From Glutamicibacter sp. JC586 (GTDB lineage Bacteria > Actinomycetota > Actinomycetes > Actinomycetales > Micrococcaceae): a stretch of 64,000 nucleotides of DNA. A model generated the notes under the pieces. It was not told the origin of the DNA and ran no database searches. It worked only from the letters and a program-made list of their open reading frames with translations. Location: contig NZ_VHIN01000022.1 of NCBI RefSeq assembly GCF_009805585.1, positions 186,001 to 250,000 on the forward strand, given 5' to 3'. Positions 28,501 through 36,644 of this stretch are shown here, one piece after another. Within the stretch, counting starts at the first letter, position 1. The number at the start of each line of letters is the position of its first letter. A program made the translations under genes and the position numbers.

Positions 28501-29535
28501 ATGGGATCTTTCGTGACCGAAAAGAACAAGTATGCCCAACTTTCTTCGCGACTGTCGGTAACCGACGCGGAGCCGGACCGCAACCTAGCGCTGGAGTTGG
28601 TGCGTGCTACAGAAGCAGCCGCCATTGCTTCCACGCCATGGGTTGGTTTCGGGGACAAGAACGCTGCCGACGGCGCTGCCGTTGACGCCATGCGTGGTCT
28701 GCTCTCCACCGTGAACTTCAACGGAGTTGTTGTTATCGGCGAAGGCGAAAAAGATGAAGCTCCAATGCTCTTCAACGGCGAGCAAGTTGGCAACGGCACT
28801 GGTGCCGAGTGCGACGTAGCCGTTGACCCAATTGATGGAACCCGCTTGACCGCATTGGGCCTAAATAATGCCCTTTCGGTACTTGCTGTAGCAGACCGCG
28901 GATCCATGTTTGATCCGTCGGCCGTCTTCTACATGGAAAAGCTGGTTACCGGACCAGACGCCGCAGATCTTGTTGACTTGCGTCTGCCAGTGAAGCAGAA
29001 CCTTCACCTGATTGCTAAGGCCAAGGGCAAGAAGATCAGCCAGATTACCGTTACGGTCTTGGATCGTCCGCGTCACGCGGGATTGATCGAAGAGATCCGT
29101 GCTGCAGGTGCTCGCACCAAGCTGATCATGGACGGCGACGTAGCCGGTGCTATTGCAGCGACTCGTGAAGGCACCGGTGTTGATGCTTTGATGGGTGTTG
29201 GCGGAACCCCTGAAGGTATCGTGACCGCTTGCGCTATCAAGGCACTGGGCGGCGTCATCCAGGGTCGTTTGTGGCCAACCGATGACGATGAGAAGCAGAA
29301 GGCACTGGATGCGGGCCACAAGCTGGATCGCGTTCTAACCACTAATGATTTGGTGACCTCGGATAACTGCTACTTCGCAGCTACCGGCATCACCGATGGC
29401 GATCTGCTGCGCGGTGTGCGTTACAAGGGCAACCGCATCAGCACCCAGTCGATCGTGATGCGTGCGAAGTCAGGAACCATCCGCTTCGTTGAAGGTGAAC
29501 ACCACCAGGACAAGTGGGAAGCTTACACCCGCTAA
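28501..29535 (+). CDS. glpX: Class II fructose-1,6-bisphosphatase
   Basis: Gluconeogenic enzyme converting fructose-1,6-bisphosphate to fructose-6-phosphate. The 344-aa protein has metal-binding motifs [11 protein letters not shown] near residue 81, the lithium-sensitive phosphatase signature [14 protein letters not shown] near 103, and [10 protein letters not shown] near 215. ATG 28501 and GTG 28513 ([12 protein letters not shown]) are both possible; GGGA lies 7-8 nt before the latter. An earlier in-frame TTG at 28471 is less likely. It is the only fructose bisphosphatase in the window, next to fumC and DUF4245 as in M. tuberculosis. Confidence 0.96.
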   Translation: MGSFVTEKNKYAQLSSRLSVTDAEPDRNLALELVRATEAAAIASTPWVGFGDKNAADGAAVDAMRGLLSTVNFNGVVVIGEGEKDEAPMLFNGEQVGNGTGAECDVAVDPIDGTRLTALGLNNALSVLAVADRGSMFDPSAVFYMEKLVTGPDAADLVDLRLPVKQNLHLIAKAKGKKISQITVTVLDRPRHAGLIEEIRAAGARTKLIMDGDVAGAIAATREGTGVDALMGVGGTPEGIVTACAIKALGGVIQGRLWPTDDDEKQKALDAGHKLDRVLTTNDLVTSDNCYFAATGITDGDLLRGVRYKGNRISTQSIVMRAKSGTIRFVEGEHHQDKWEAYTR

Positions 29536-29548
29536 ATCTCGGTAAGAG

Positions 29549-29597
29549 AAACATTTCCGCCCATGGACTTCACCGAAGTCCATGGGCGGAAATGTTT
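29549..29597. terminator. Bidirectional terminator between glpX and manA
   Basis: A perfect 22-bp inverted repeat (29549-29570 with 29576-29597) around 5 nt; the T-tract is formed by the arm ends. Confidence 0.93.
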
Positions 29598-29634
29598 AAC
29601 GACTACTTCCAAGCATTTGATCCCACGAGTAGGG

Positions 29635-30843
29635 TCAGTCAATTTGTGAGCTGACAGCAAAGAGCTGGCCGCTTATTTCACCCTGAAGAGTAGCTGAGGC
29701 GGGCAGCTCAGCTGCGGTGATGAACAATGACTGTCCACGGGTAATGCTCCGCTGGCCTTCTTGGGTCTTGATCAGGAACTCACCAGAAGTGCACAAGACG
29801 ATGGCCGCTCCATGTAGTTGCAAGTCTGCAGCAAGCCCGGGCTTATTTGGATCAAGTACCTGCAATTGGAATTCTTCGAATTCCGGCTTGTACAGGCGGT
29901 CATGATTATCAAGTGCCACCGGCTCCAAAATGGGAGCGGGGGAGGGCTGAGTGATGGTGACATCCAGGAGCTCTGGGACGTCGATGTGCTTGCTGGTAAG
30001 TCCGCCGCGCAGTACGTTGTCCGAATTGGCCATGACTTCGATGCCCAGTCCACGCAAATATGCGTGCACGTTTCCAGCACCTAAGCTGATGGCCTGACCT
30101 GGTTCGAGGAACACCAGATTCAGTAATAGCGCTACCAGAACACCGGGATCGCCAGGATAGATTTTGTTGATTGCCACCAACTCGGCGAAGTGAACGTTCG
30201 CGCTGAGTTCAGTTGAGGTCTCGATGGCAGCACAGATTTCTTGCACGGTCTGGGCCACAGGAGTACCAGCGACCAGAACGTACTCAAAGGTGCTGGCCAG
30301 CGCATCGGTGCCCTGCAAGAGGTCAATGATCTTGTTGATCTCGCCGTGATTTTCCTCCGGCAGATCTTTGGATATCAACCGCAAGTCTTTGATGATCTGA
30401 GCTGGTTGACGGAATCCAGAAAGAGCCACAAAATCGGTGAGTGCATATAGCATCTCGGGTTTGTGATTGTCGTCTTTGTAGTTACGGTCTGCAGCGTCCG
30501 ACGCTTTCCCACTGGCGTTTTCCAAGGCAAAGCGTTCTTGAGCTTGCTTGAGTGTTGGGTGGGTTTGAATGGACAGCGGTTCGGTAGCGGAGAGTACCTT
30601 GAACAAGTACGGCAAGCGCCCGAACCGTTGTGCCACCGTAGCGCCCAATACATGCTGCGGGTCTTGGGCAATAAAGTCATTGAGGGCAAGATCTTCGTCT
30701 GCCAAGCGGCTTGGGCATCCGGGGTGGGCACCGAGCCACATCTCTGCCTGCGGAGTGATTTCCGCAGGCAGAGCGAGCAGGTCAGAGATCTCAGATTCAG
30801 ATCCCCAGTGGTAGTCCCTGATCGCGTTATTCAACTCGAACAC
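29635..30843 (-). CDS. manA: Mannose-6-phosphate isomerase, class I
   Basis: Zinc cupin enzyme interconverting fructose-6-phosphate and mannose-6-phosphate, feeding GDP-mannose for glycans and the protein O-mannosylation made by the pmt gene further on. The 402-aa protein starts FELNNAIRDYHWGSE, and the zinc ligand region is PLSIQTHPTLKQAQ near residue 95. The GTG at 30843 is preferred; TATGGT lies 8 nt upstream, so it may be near-leaderless. The longer in-frame start at 30945 would reach into the preceding intergenic region. Corresponds to Rv3255c. Confidence 0.93.
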   Translation of the reverse strand: MFELNNAIRDYHWGSESEISDLLALPAEITPQAEMWLGAHPGCPSRLADEDLALNDFIAQDPQHVLGATVAQRFGRLPYLFKVLSATEPLSIQTHPTLKQAQERFALENASGKASDAADRNYKDDNHKPEMLYALTDFVALSGFRQPAQIIKDLRLISKDLPEENHGEINKIIDLLQGTDALASTFEYVLVAGTPVAQTVQEICAAIETSTELSANVHFAELVAINKIYPGDPGVLVALLLNLVFLEPGQAISLGAGNVHAYLRGLGIEVMANSDNVLRGGLTSKHIDVPELLDVTITQPSPAPILEPVALDNHDRLYKPEFEEFQLQVLDPNKPGLAADLQLHGAAIVLCTSGEFLIKTQEGQRSITRGQSLFITAAELPASATLQGEISGQLFAVSSQID

Positions 30844-30929
30844 GTTTGTTGACCATAGCCTTTCGTAAACAGTGATTGGGTTTCGTTGCGGTCGGGGGTC
30901 TAACCGTTGGTCAGGAGTGCAAGGTTGGT

Positions 30930-32564
30930 TTAAGGAACGGTGCACTCGTCGTTGTTGGCAGCAATCTGAGAAATTCTGGTTGTTGCTCCAGCCATTTCCA
31001 GCTGAACCAGGTATTCCTCGGTGATAGGGCTGCCGTCAGGCTGGGTGAATTCTGCATCGCCGTTGTTGGACAACTTTGGTGCGTTGTTGATATCAGAAGC
31101 ATCCGAAGACTCTTCGGTTGCTTCAGCGCTCTTGGAGCTCTCTTCAGATTTGGAGGAATCTGAGGAATCTTCACTTGGAGAAGCTGAAGTAGTCTTCTTC
31201 GCCTTCTTGGTCGCTGACTCACCTTGCTTGGCAATCATTGTCTGAATTCGGCTCTGAAGCTCATCAAAATCTGGGTAGGTGGAGAAGGTACGGTCGAAGT
31301 CCGGGGCACCAAGGGTAAGTCGGGCCATCGGCTGTGAGGATACCTTTTCGGCCAAGGACACGAACGAACCAAGCTGACCAGCAGGAATGTTGGTTTCTAC
31401 CAGCTGTTCACCGGCAGACATGATGCTGGTGAAATTGCTCAGAATGGTCTGCGGGGTGAACTGCTTAATGATGGCCTGCTGCAAGCATTGCTGGCGCTTG
31501 ATGCGGTGGTAATCATCGGTGAAGTCACGGGAACGTGCAAACCACAGGGCTTGCTTGCCGGTAAAGGTCTGGTTGCCTGGGGCGAACCAGTGGGTGCGGA
31601 TGGTGCTGTTTTCGTAGCGCTTGCCGTTGTATGGAACCCAGCCGCCCGAATCGATGTTGACTCCACCGAGGGCATCAACAAATTGTTCGAAGCCAGCCAT
31701 GTCCACCATGACGTAACCCTGAACCGGTAGACCGGTCGTTCCTTCCAGAGCATCCATCGCTGCTTGCGCGCCGACGTTCTTGACCGTGCTTGGGAACGCA
31801 TCAGCGTGCTCGTCGGTAGCGTTGCGATAGATGGCATTGAAGATACATTCATCTCCACAGTTGTAGCCATCTGGCCAGATCTTCTTCATCGGGGAATCAT
31901 CGGCAAAGCGAGCGCCCTGGAAGTTACGTGGGATCGAGATCAGTAAGGTCTTGCCAGTCTTGGCATCTACCGAGAGCAACGCCACCGAGTCGGTACGCAC
32001 CCCTTGACGATCACTACCGGAGTCGGCACCGAAGACAGCAATATTGTATCGGCCATCCACCGGATCAAAGGCAGGACCTTCATCAAAGACCGAGACGATG
32101 GTTTCGCGTCCGGTGTTCAGTATCGAGGCACCATAGATGAACACACCACTGGTGGCGATAACTGCAGCAAGGGTAAATACGGTGACGATGGCCCGCATAC
32201 CCGGCGCCAACATCTTTGGCCGAATGATCACCAAGGTGTTGATGAACATGATGAACCAACCGACAGCCAGTACTGAGAGTACGACGATCAAGAACATCTG
32301 GAAGTTCGGGTGCGCGACCCAGCCAAGGATGACCGAGCGGTTAATGAAGTAGATCGCGACGATGGCCAAAATGGCCACCCAGCAAATCATAGTGACGGTG
32401 ACCGCGAGGCGTCCGAGCTTGCGGTTTCCGGCAACGAGCTGAGCGCTGCCCGGGAAGAAAATGGTCAAGAGGACCAAGATCAGCGCACGTTTGCTGCGTT
32501 GCGGAGCGCTTATTGTCTCCGGACTGCGCAACGGACCTTGTGCGCGATGATTGGCAGAACCCAT
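30930..32564 (-). CDS. LCP-family (LytR-CpsA-Psr) cell-wall glycopolymer ligase
   Basis: A 544-aa membrane protein thought to attach teichoic acid, capsule or arabinogalactan to peptidoglycan. Three or four N-terminal transmembrane helices (about 28-150) precede the extracellular LCP domain (about 175-330), with the motif GADSGSDRQGVRTDSVALLS and the pyrophosphate-binding arginines in SIPRNFQG and ARSRDFTDDYHRIKRQQ. The C-terminal 130 residues include a Ser/Lys/Glu-rich linker (STSASPSEDSSDSSKSEES, about 440-490). The start lies 18 nt after the purE stop, so it forms an operon with purK-purE. Confidence 0.92.
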   Translation of the reverse strand: MGSANHRAQGPLRSPETISAPQRSKRALILVLLTIFFPGSAQLVAGNRKLGRLAVTVTMICWVAILAIVAIYFINRSVILGWVAHPNFQMFLIVVLSVLAVGWFIMFINTLVIIRPKMLAPGMRAIVTVFTLAAVIATSGVFIYGASILNTGRETIVSVFDEGPAFDPVDGRYNIAVFGADSGSDRQGVRTDSVALLSVDAKTGKTLLISIPRNFQGARFADDSPMKKIWPDGYNCGDECIFNAIYRNATDEHADAFPSTVKNVGAQAAMDALEGTTGLPVQGYVMVDMAGFEQFVDALGGVNIDSGGWVPYNGKRYENSTIRTHWFAPGNQTFTGKQALWFARSRDFTDDYHRIKRQQCLQQAIIKQFTPQTILSNFTSIMSAGEQLVETNIPAGQLGSFVSLAEKVSSQPMARLTLGAPDFDRTFSTYPDFDELQSRIQTMIAKQGESATKKAKKTTSASPSEDSSDSSKSEESSKSAEATEESSDASDINNAPKLSNNGDAEFTQPDGSPITEEYLVQLEMAGATTRISQIAANNDECTVP

Positions 32565-32582
32565 GTACTTAAATGACTTTCC

Positions 32583-33113
32583 CTAGGAAGCGAAATTCTC
32601 GTTGGCAACTTCTTCGCGCAGTGCAGCACCCTTAGCGTGGGCCGATTCGCGCAGAGAATCTGCGAACTGAAGCAACTTTACCTGCAACGCCTGTGCAAGC
32701 TCATCGGTTCCCGATGCGAGAGTGCGTACAGCCAACAATCCTGCGTTGCGTGCGCCGCCGATGGAAACAGTTGCTACGGGGACTCCTGCGGGCATCTGAA
32801 CGATGGACAACAGGGAATCCATTCCATCAAGTTTAGCCAGTGGAACTGGAACTCCGATGACAGGAAGCGGGGTAACGGCTGCGAGCATACCCGGAAGATG
32901 AGCTGCACCGCCTGCGCCAGCGATGATCACGCGTAGTCCACGTTCGTGAGCTTTTTTGCCGTATTCGATCATTTCACTGGGCATCCGGTGTGCGGAGACT
33001 ACGTCAGCTTCAAACGGAATGCCGAACTCGGCCAAAGCCTGCGCGGCAAGACGCATAACTGGCCAATCAGAATCCGAACCCATGACAAGGCCGACAAGTG
33101 GTGCAACAGACAT
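32583..33113 (-). CDS. purE: N5-carboxyaminoimidazole ribonucleotide mutase
   Basis: Converts N5-CAIR to CAIR in purine synthesis, the partner of PurK. The 176-aa protein has the class I motif GSDSDWPVM near residue 12, SAHRMPSEM near 40, and [25 protein letters not shown] split across residues 66-92. It lies 74 nt after purK on the same strand. The AAGGAA ribosome site is visible before the ATG. Confidence 0.97.
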   Translation of the reverse strand: MSVAPLVGLVMGSDSDWPVMRLAAQALAEFGIPFEADVVSAHRMPSEMIEYGKKAHERGLRVIIAGAGGAAHLPGMLAAVTPLPVIGVPVPLAKLDGMDSLLSIVQMPAGVPVATVSIGGARNAGLLAVRTLASGTDELAQALQVKLLQFADSLRESAHAKGAALREEVANENFAS

Positions 33114-33187
33114 CAGAATATTTCCTTGGGATAAGTAAGTGTAAGAGCCACCGCGCCTAGGTGCAGTGGCTCTCGACGGTATAAAGA

Positions 33188-34348
33188 TTAGTGTTCAGCG
33201 TCCACGCCATCACGGATGAGCGCGGCTACTTTATTAGCTTGGGAGCGAAGTTCATCTACGCTTTGCCCCGCGTTAGCCACGACGTTAACGTGCCCGATCT
33301 TTCGACCTGGTCGAACCGATTTGCCGTAGGCGTGGACTTTGACCTCGGGGGCCGCGGCCAGTGCTGCGCTGAAGGCCGAGTAAAGGTCTTCGTTGGCTCC
33401 GCCAAGGTAATTTTTCATGACGGTCACGCCCAGCTCACTGGTTTCACCCAGTGGAAGATCCAGTACAGCACGCAAGTGTTGTTCGAACTGGCTGGTGACC
33501 GAACCGTTCATCGTCCAATGACCGGTGTTGTGCGGGCGCATCGCCAATTCATTGATGACGAAGCCGGCTCCTTGGTCGGGCGTTTCGAATAGCTCGGCGG
33601 CCATCACTCCGGTGACGCCAAATTCATTAGCGATCAACAGAGCGGCCTGGGCTGCGGCGGCAGCGGTGGCCTGGTCAAGATCTTGAGCTGGTGCAATGAC
33701 TTCGTCACATACGCCATCAACTTGGATGGTGTGAACGACCGGCCACGCTTTAGCTTCGCCGGAGGGGGTGCGGGCGACCATAGCGGACAGTTCGCGAGAG
33801 AAATCGACTTTGTCTTCTGCAAGCAGGGGGCCGTTGGCGAACCAGTCGGCTGCTTCCTTGGCGTCCTGTTCGTTATCAAGCATGCGAACGCCCTTGCCGT
33901 CGTATCCACCACGGGGGGTCTTGAGCACAATAGGCCAGCCAGTTTGATCGCCGAAGTCGATCAGCTGCTGAACATCTTCCACCTTGGCCCATGCGGGGTT
34001 GGGCAAACCCAGACGCTCAATGGCTTCGCGCATTACCAACTTGTCCTGCGCGTGGATCAGAGCTGCCGGGCGTGGCTGAATGTTCACGCCTTCATTGATC
34101 AGTGTGGTGAGGAAATCATTGGGGACGTGCTCGTGGTCAAAGGTGACCACGTCCTTACCCTGGGCAAAGGTGCGCAGGGTTTCTAGGTCCTTGTAGTCAC
34201 CGATGGGTGCATCGGGAACACTTCGGGCAGCCGAAACCTCGGGCCCTTCGGCGAGAACATGAAGTTCAAAACCTAGGTTCAGGGCCTCAGGGGCCATCAT
34301 TCGGGCCAGCTGCCCGCCACCAATTACACCAATTTTTGGAAAGCTCAC
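33188..34348 (-). CDS. purK: N5-carboxyaminoimidazole ribonucleotide synthase
   Basis: ATP-grasp enzyme that carboxylates aminoimidazole ribonucleotide with bicarbonate. The 386-aa protein begins [15 protein letters not shown] (the nucleotide loop); the ATP-grasp part includes [14 protein letters not shown] near residue 147 and [17 protein letters not shown] near 262. GTG start 7 nt after TATTCT on the minus strand, with no Shine-Dalgarno. Bicarbonate could come from the carbonic anhydrase encoded at 26973-27602. A CGATAT-N5-ATATCG palindrome overlaps the start and -10. Confidence 0.96.
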   Translation of the reverse strand: MSFPKIGVIGGGQLARMMAPEALNLGFELHVLAEGPEVSAARSVPDAPIGDYKDLETLRTFAQGKDVVTFDHEHVPNDFLTTLINEGVNIQPRPAALIHAQDKLVMREAIERLGLPNPAWAKVEDVQQLIDFGDQTGWPIVLKTPRGGYDGKGVRMLDNEQDAKEAADWFANGPLLAEDKVDFSRELSAMVARTPSGEAKAWPVVHTIQVDGVCDEVIAPAQDLDQATAAAAAQAALLIANEFGVTGVMAAELFETPDQGAGFVINELAMRPHNTGHWTMNGSVTSQFEQHLRAVLDLPLGETSELGVTVMKNYLGGANEDLYSAFSAALAAAPEVKVHAYGKSVRPGRKIGHVNVVANAGQSVDELRSQANKVAALIRDGVDAEH

Positions 34349-34364
34349 GATATCTAGAATATCG
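34348..34364. promoter_or_regulatory. purK promoter -10 and overlapping palindrome
   Basis: -10 TATTCT on the minus strand at 34356-34361, 7 nt before the GTG. The perfect repeat CGATAT-N5-ATATCG covers it and may be an operator; a PurR-type role is only a guess. Confidence 0.4.
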
Positions 34365-34524
34365 AAATCACGGCTTAGATTCGCATCCGTGATGTCTGAT
34401 TACTCTCAGAATTCGGTCAATCACCAGAAAGTACCGATAAAATAACTAGATCGCGTGCTTCGAGTACTGCTCTGCGCGCCTTGTAACTGCTAGCCAGACG
34501 GGAACTCGATTCCCTGGAGGACCC

Positions 34525-35106
34525 TTGCTCGAGCGCATCAAATCAAAAATTGCCGGACTCATTTCGCTATTTTGGCGAGAAGTCGCGAAGTTCGGTGTTG
34601 TCGGTGGCGTAGCGTTCATCATTGACTCGGGCATCTATGTCTGGCTACTTCATGGCTCGATGAGCGATTCTCAGGTTAAAGCAAAAATCGTTGCCGGTGT
34701 TGTGGCCACCATCTTCTCTTGGGTTGCCAATCGCTACTGGACCTTCCGGCACCGGCGTCAGGCTAATGTGGTGCGCGAGCTGGTGATGTTCATCATCATG
34801 AACGCCATCGGTCTGGGCATTGCTGCCGCGTGTGTTTGGGTGACCAAGTACTGGCTGGGCCTGACCGATGCGACCTCTGTTTTCATTGCAGGCTCCGTGG
34901 TCGGTCTGATTCTAGGCACCATCTTCCGATTCTTCGCTTACCGCTTCTGGGTCTTTGGTAAGGAAATGGATCAGGAAGAAGAGTTCGCTCACGACCACGA
35001 AATTTTAGGTCGCGCGCAGAATGAAACCGGCGCGGGCGCGTCGAATTCCACCAAGGGAACTGACCCGCGCTCCGACACCGGTTCGACACCTGAGATTTTG
35101 CGTTAG
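34525..35106 (+). CDS. GtrA-like polytopic membrane protein
   Basis: A 193-aa protein with four transmembrane helices: REVAKFGVVGGVAFIIDSGIYVWLL (split) near 19-43, then IVAGVVATIFSWVANRYWTF near 54, FIIMNAIGLGIAAACVWVT near 87 and VFIAGSVVGLILGTIFRFFAYRFWVF near 119. The RYWTFR-type arginine/aromatic motif is typical. GtrA proteins flip polyprenyl-linked sugars or assist glycosyltransferases; the role here is probably envelope glycan assembly. TTG start with GGAGG 4 nt upstream. The stop codon shares the TTAG tetranucleotide with the convergent gene. Equivalent to Rv3277. Confidence 0.88.
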   Translation: MLERIKSKIAGLISLFWREVAKFGVVGGVAFIIDSGIYVWLLHGSMSDSQVKAKIVAGVVATIFSWVANRYWTFRHRRQANVVRELVMFIIMNAIGLGIAAACVWVTKYWLGLTDATSVFIAGSVVGLILGTIFRFFAYRFWVFGKEMDQEEEFAHDHEILGRAQNETGAGASNSTKGTDPRSDTGSTPEILR

Positions 35107-35831
35107 TTTCCAGCGTTGTAGTCGAAGGTGATGCGTTCACCATCCCGAAGACGTTCGGTGACCTGGAAATTATCTTCAACGAGTACCACTGCGTCCCCGG
35201 CTTTCCACTGCCCAACCAGGTAGGGGAGCAGGGCAAGTACGGGCTGATCAGCTCGCACCAAAATGGTGCCTTTGGGCTCAGCTACCTTGTCAAAAAGCTC
35301 TTGGATTCCGACTGCCAGACCGGCACCGGTGGCCAAAGCTAGAGTTTGCGCAGCTACGGGCGAGGGATAGAACTGGTCGGCGTAGGAACGTACCGTGGCA
35401 TTAAAGTCTTCAGCAACAGGCCCAAGATCTGAACCGAAGGACAGCGCGAGAGCTGCCGGGTTCACGGCGAGGATCTCGCTGCTTGCTGGAATATTTTCAT
35501 CGTTAGGCGCGGCCGTGATCCATAGGGTCGCGCCGCGTGCCTCCTGATGATTTGCATCAACAAGGGTGGCACCGTGATGCAGTGCCGCTAGGGCGAGGAC
35601 CAATGATTTCCAGTGGGCATCAAGGTCCACCACCACGACGGATTGCTCATCGAGGTCGTAGAGGTCGCCCAGGAGATTTGCGCTTTTAGCCACCCAGTTG
35701 TCAAAAACACGTCCGGAAAGCTCGATTCGTTCACCGCTGTGCGAGTACCAAGTTAACCAGGGCGACGCGGAGGAGCGTCGGGTTGCCAAGAGGGTCTCGA
35801 CGAAAGTTTCACGTTGTTGGTTGCTACTCAT
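35103..35831 (-). CDS. TIGR03089 family protein
   Basis: A 242-aa conserved actinobacterial protein resembling a truncated N-terminal part of an AMP-binding (acyl-CoA synthetase-like) enzyme. WLTWYSHSGERIELSGRVFDNWVAKSANLL (residues about 25-54) matches that superfamily, and the ATP-binding motif normally later is missing, so catalysis is doubtful. AAAGGA ribosome site before the ATG. Sits beside the LCP-purE-purK-GtrA block exactly as Rv3268. Confidence 0.85.
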   Translation of the reverse strand: MSSNQQRETFVETLLATRRSSASPWLTWYSHSGERIELSGRVFDNWVAKSANLLGDLYDLDEQSVVVVDLDAHWKSLVLALAALHHGATLVDANHQEARGATLWITAAPNDENIPASSEILAVNPAALALSFGSDLGPVAEDFNATVRSYADQFYPSPVAAQTLALATGAGLAVGIQELFDKVAEPKGTILVRADQPVLALLPYLVGQWKAGDAVVLVEDNFQVTERLRDGERITFDYNAGN

Positions 35832-35856
35832 AGATCGTCCTTTAAAACTAGTTACT

Positions 35857-35876
35857 GAGAATTCACCGAGAATTCA
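35857..35876. repeat. Tandem direct repeat GAGAATTCA in the whiB2/TIGR03089 intergenic region
   Basis: Two exact copies of GAGAATTCA with an 11-bp period (35857-35865 and 35868-35876) lie in the 288-nt gap between divergent genes. The period is one helical turn, so a regulator could bind both. Nothing else recognisable is in the gap apart from the whiB leader. Confidence 0.45.
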
Positions 35877-36119
35877 GGCAAGTGATGACTCGCCCGTCTC
35901 ATATGCCCGTTTTGACGGCGTGTTGTGCCGGGAGTTTCCTGAAAATTGTTCTTAGAATGACCTCCCCACTTGACTCTAGCGGAGTTACACGGATGTAATT
36001 AGATGGTGAGTCCGGCGGAATCCATCACATTCTCTAGTTTGATGGAATAAATGCCGCCGGATGGGTAGGTGCCATAGACGGCCCAATCCACTCAAACCAA
36101 TCGAAAGGTCAACATCACC

Positions 36120-36644
36120 ATGGCGAATCTGGAGCAGGGGTACTCCGAATTTTCGACCTCGGCTGTTGCGTCCGCTCAGTATGGGCTCGAAGACGCACCA
36201 TCCGACTGGTTTGTCGACCCTCAAGCTGGCGAGTCCGCACGCGTAGCTGTCGCAGCTGATCTTGAAACCGCAGCCGACAATTTCCTGAAGGAACACGACT
36301 CAGCCGTAGATGGTGAAGAGATTCCAAGTGTTGGATCCTGGGCGCCGGAGCTTGACGAGGACGACGAAGTACGCGAGAACATCAAGGCTGTCTGGCTGGG
36401 TGTCGGCGGAGAAGTTGATGAAGGAGAACTGGGCTGGCAAGCCCGTGCACTGTGTGCACAAACAGACCCGGAAGCATTTTTCCCTGAAAAGGGTGGATCG
36501 ACTAGAGACGCGAAACGCGTCTGCGGCGCATGTGTTGTGCGCTCAGAATGTCTAGAATATGCCTTAAGCAATGATGAGCGCTTCGGCATATGGGGAGGGC
36601 TCTCAGAGCGCGAACGTCGCCGTCTACGGAAACGAGCAATCTAA
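36120..36644 (+). CDS. WhiB-family Fe-S transcription factor, WhiB2-like with long N-terminal extension
   Basis: A 174-aa protein. The C-terminal 70 residues are a complete Wbl domain: Cys112, Cys135, Cys138 and Cys144 (C-x22-C-x2-C-x5-C) to hold a 4Fe-4S cluster, the turn GIWGG near 156 and the basic tail ERERRRLRKRAI. Residues 1-105 are acidic (DELEDDDE-type segments) without a recognisable fold. WhiB2/WhmD controls septation and sporulation in other actinobacteria; the genomic place matches Rv3260c. AAAGG lies 11 nt before the ATG. Its 3' end overlaps the next gene by 55 nt. Confidence 0.9.
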   Translation: MANLEQGYSEFSTSAVASAQYGLEDAPSDWFVDPQAGESARVAVAADLETAADNFLKEHDSAVDGEEIPSVGSWAPELDEDDEVRENIKAVWLGVGGEVDEGELGWQARALCAQTDPEAFFPEKGGSTRDAKRVCGACVVRSECLEYALSNDERFGIWGGLSERERRRLRKRAI

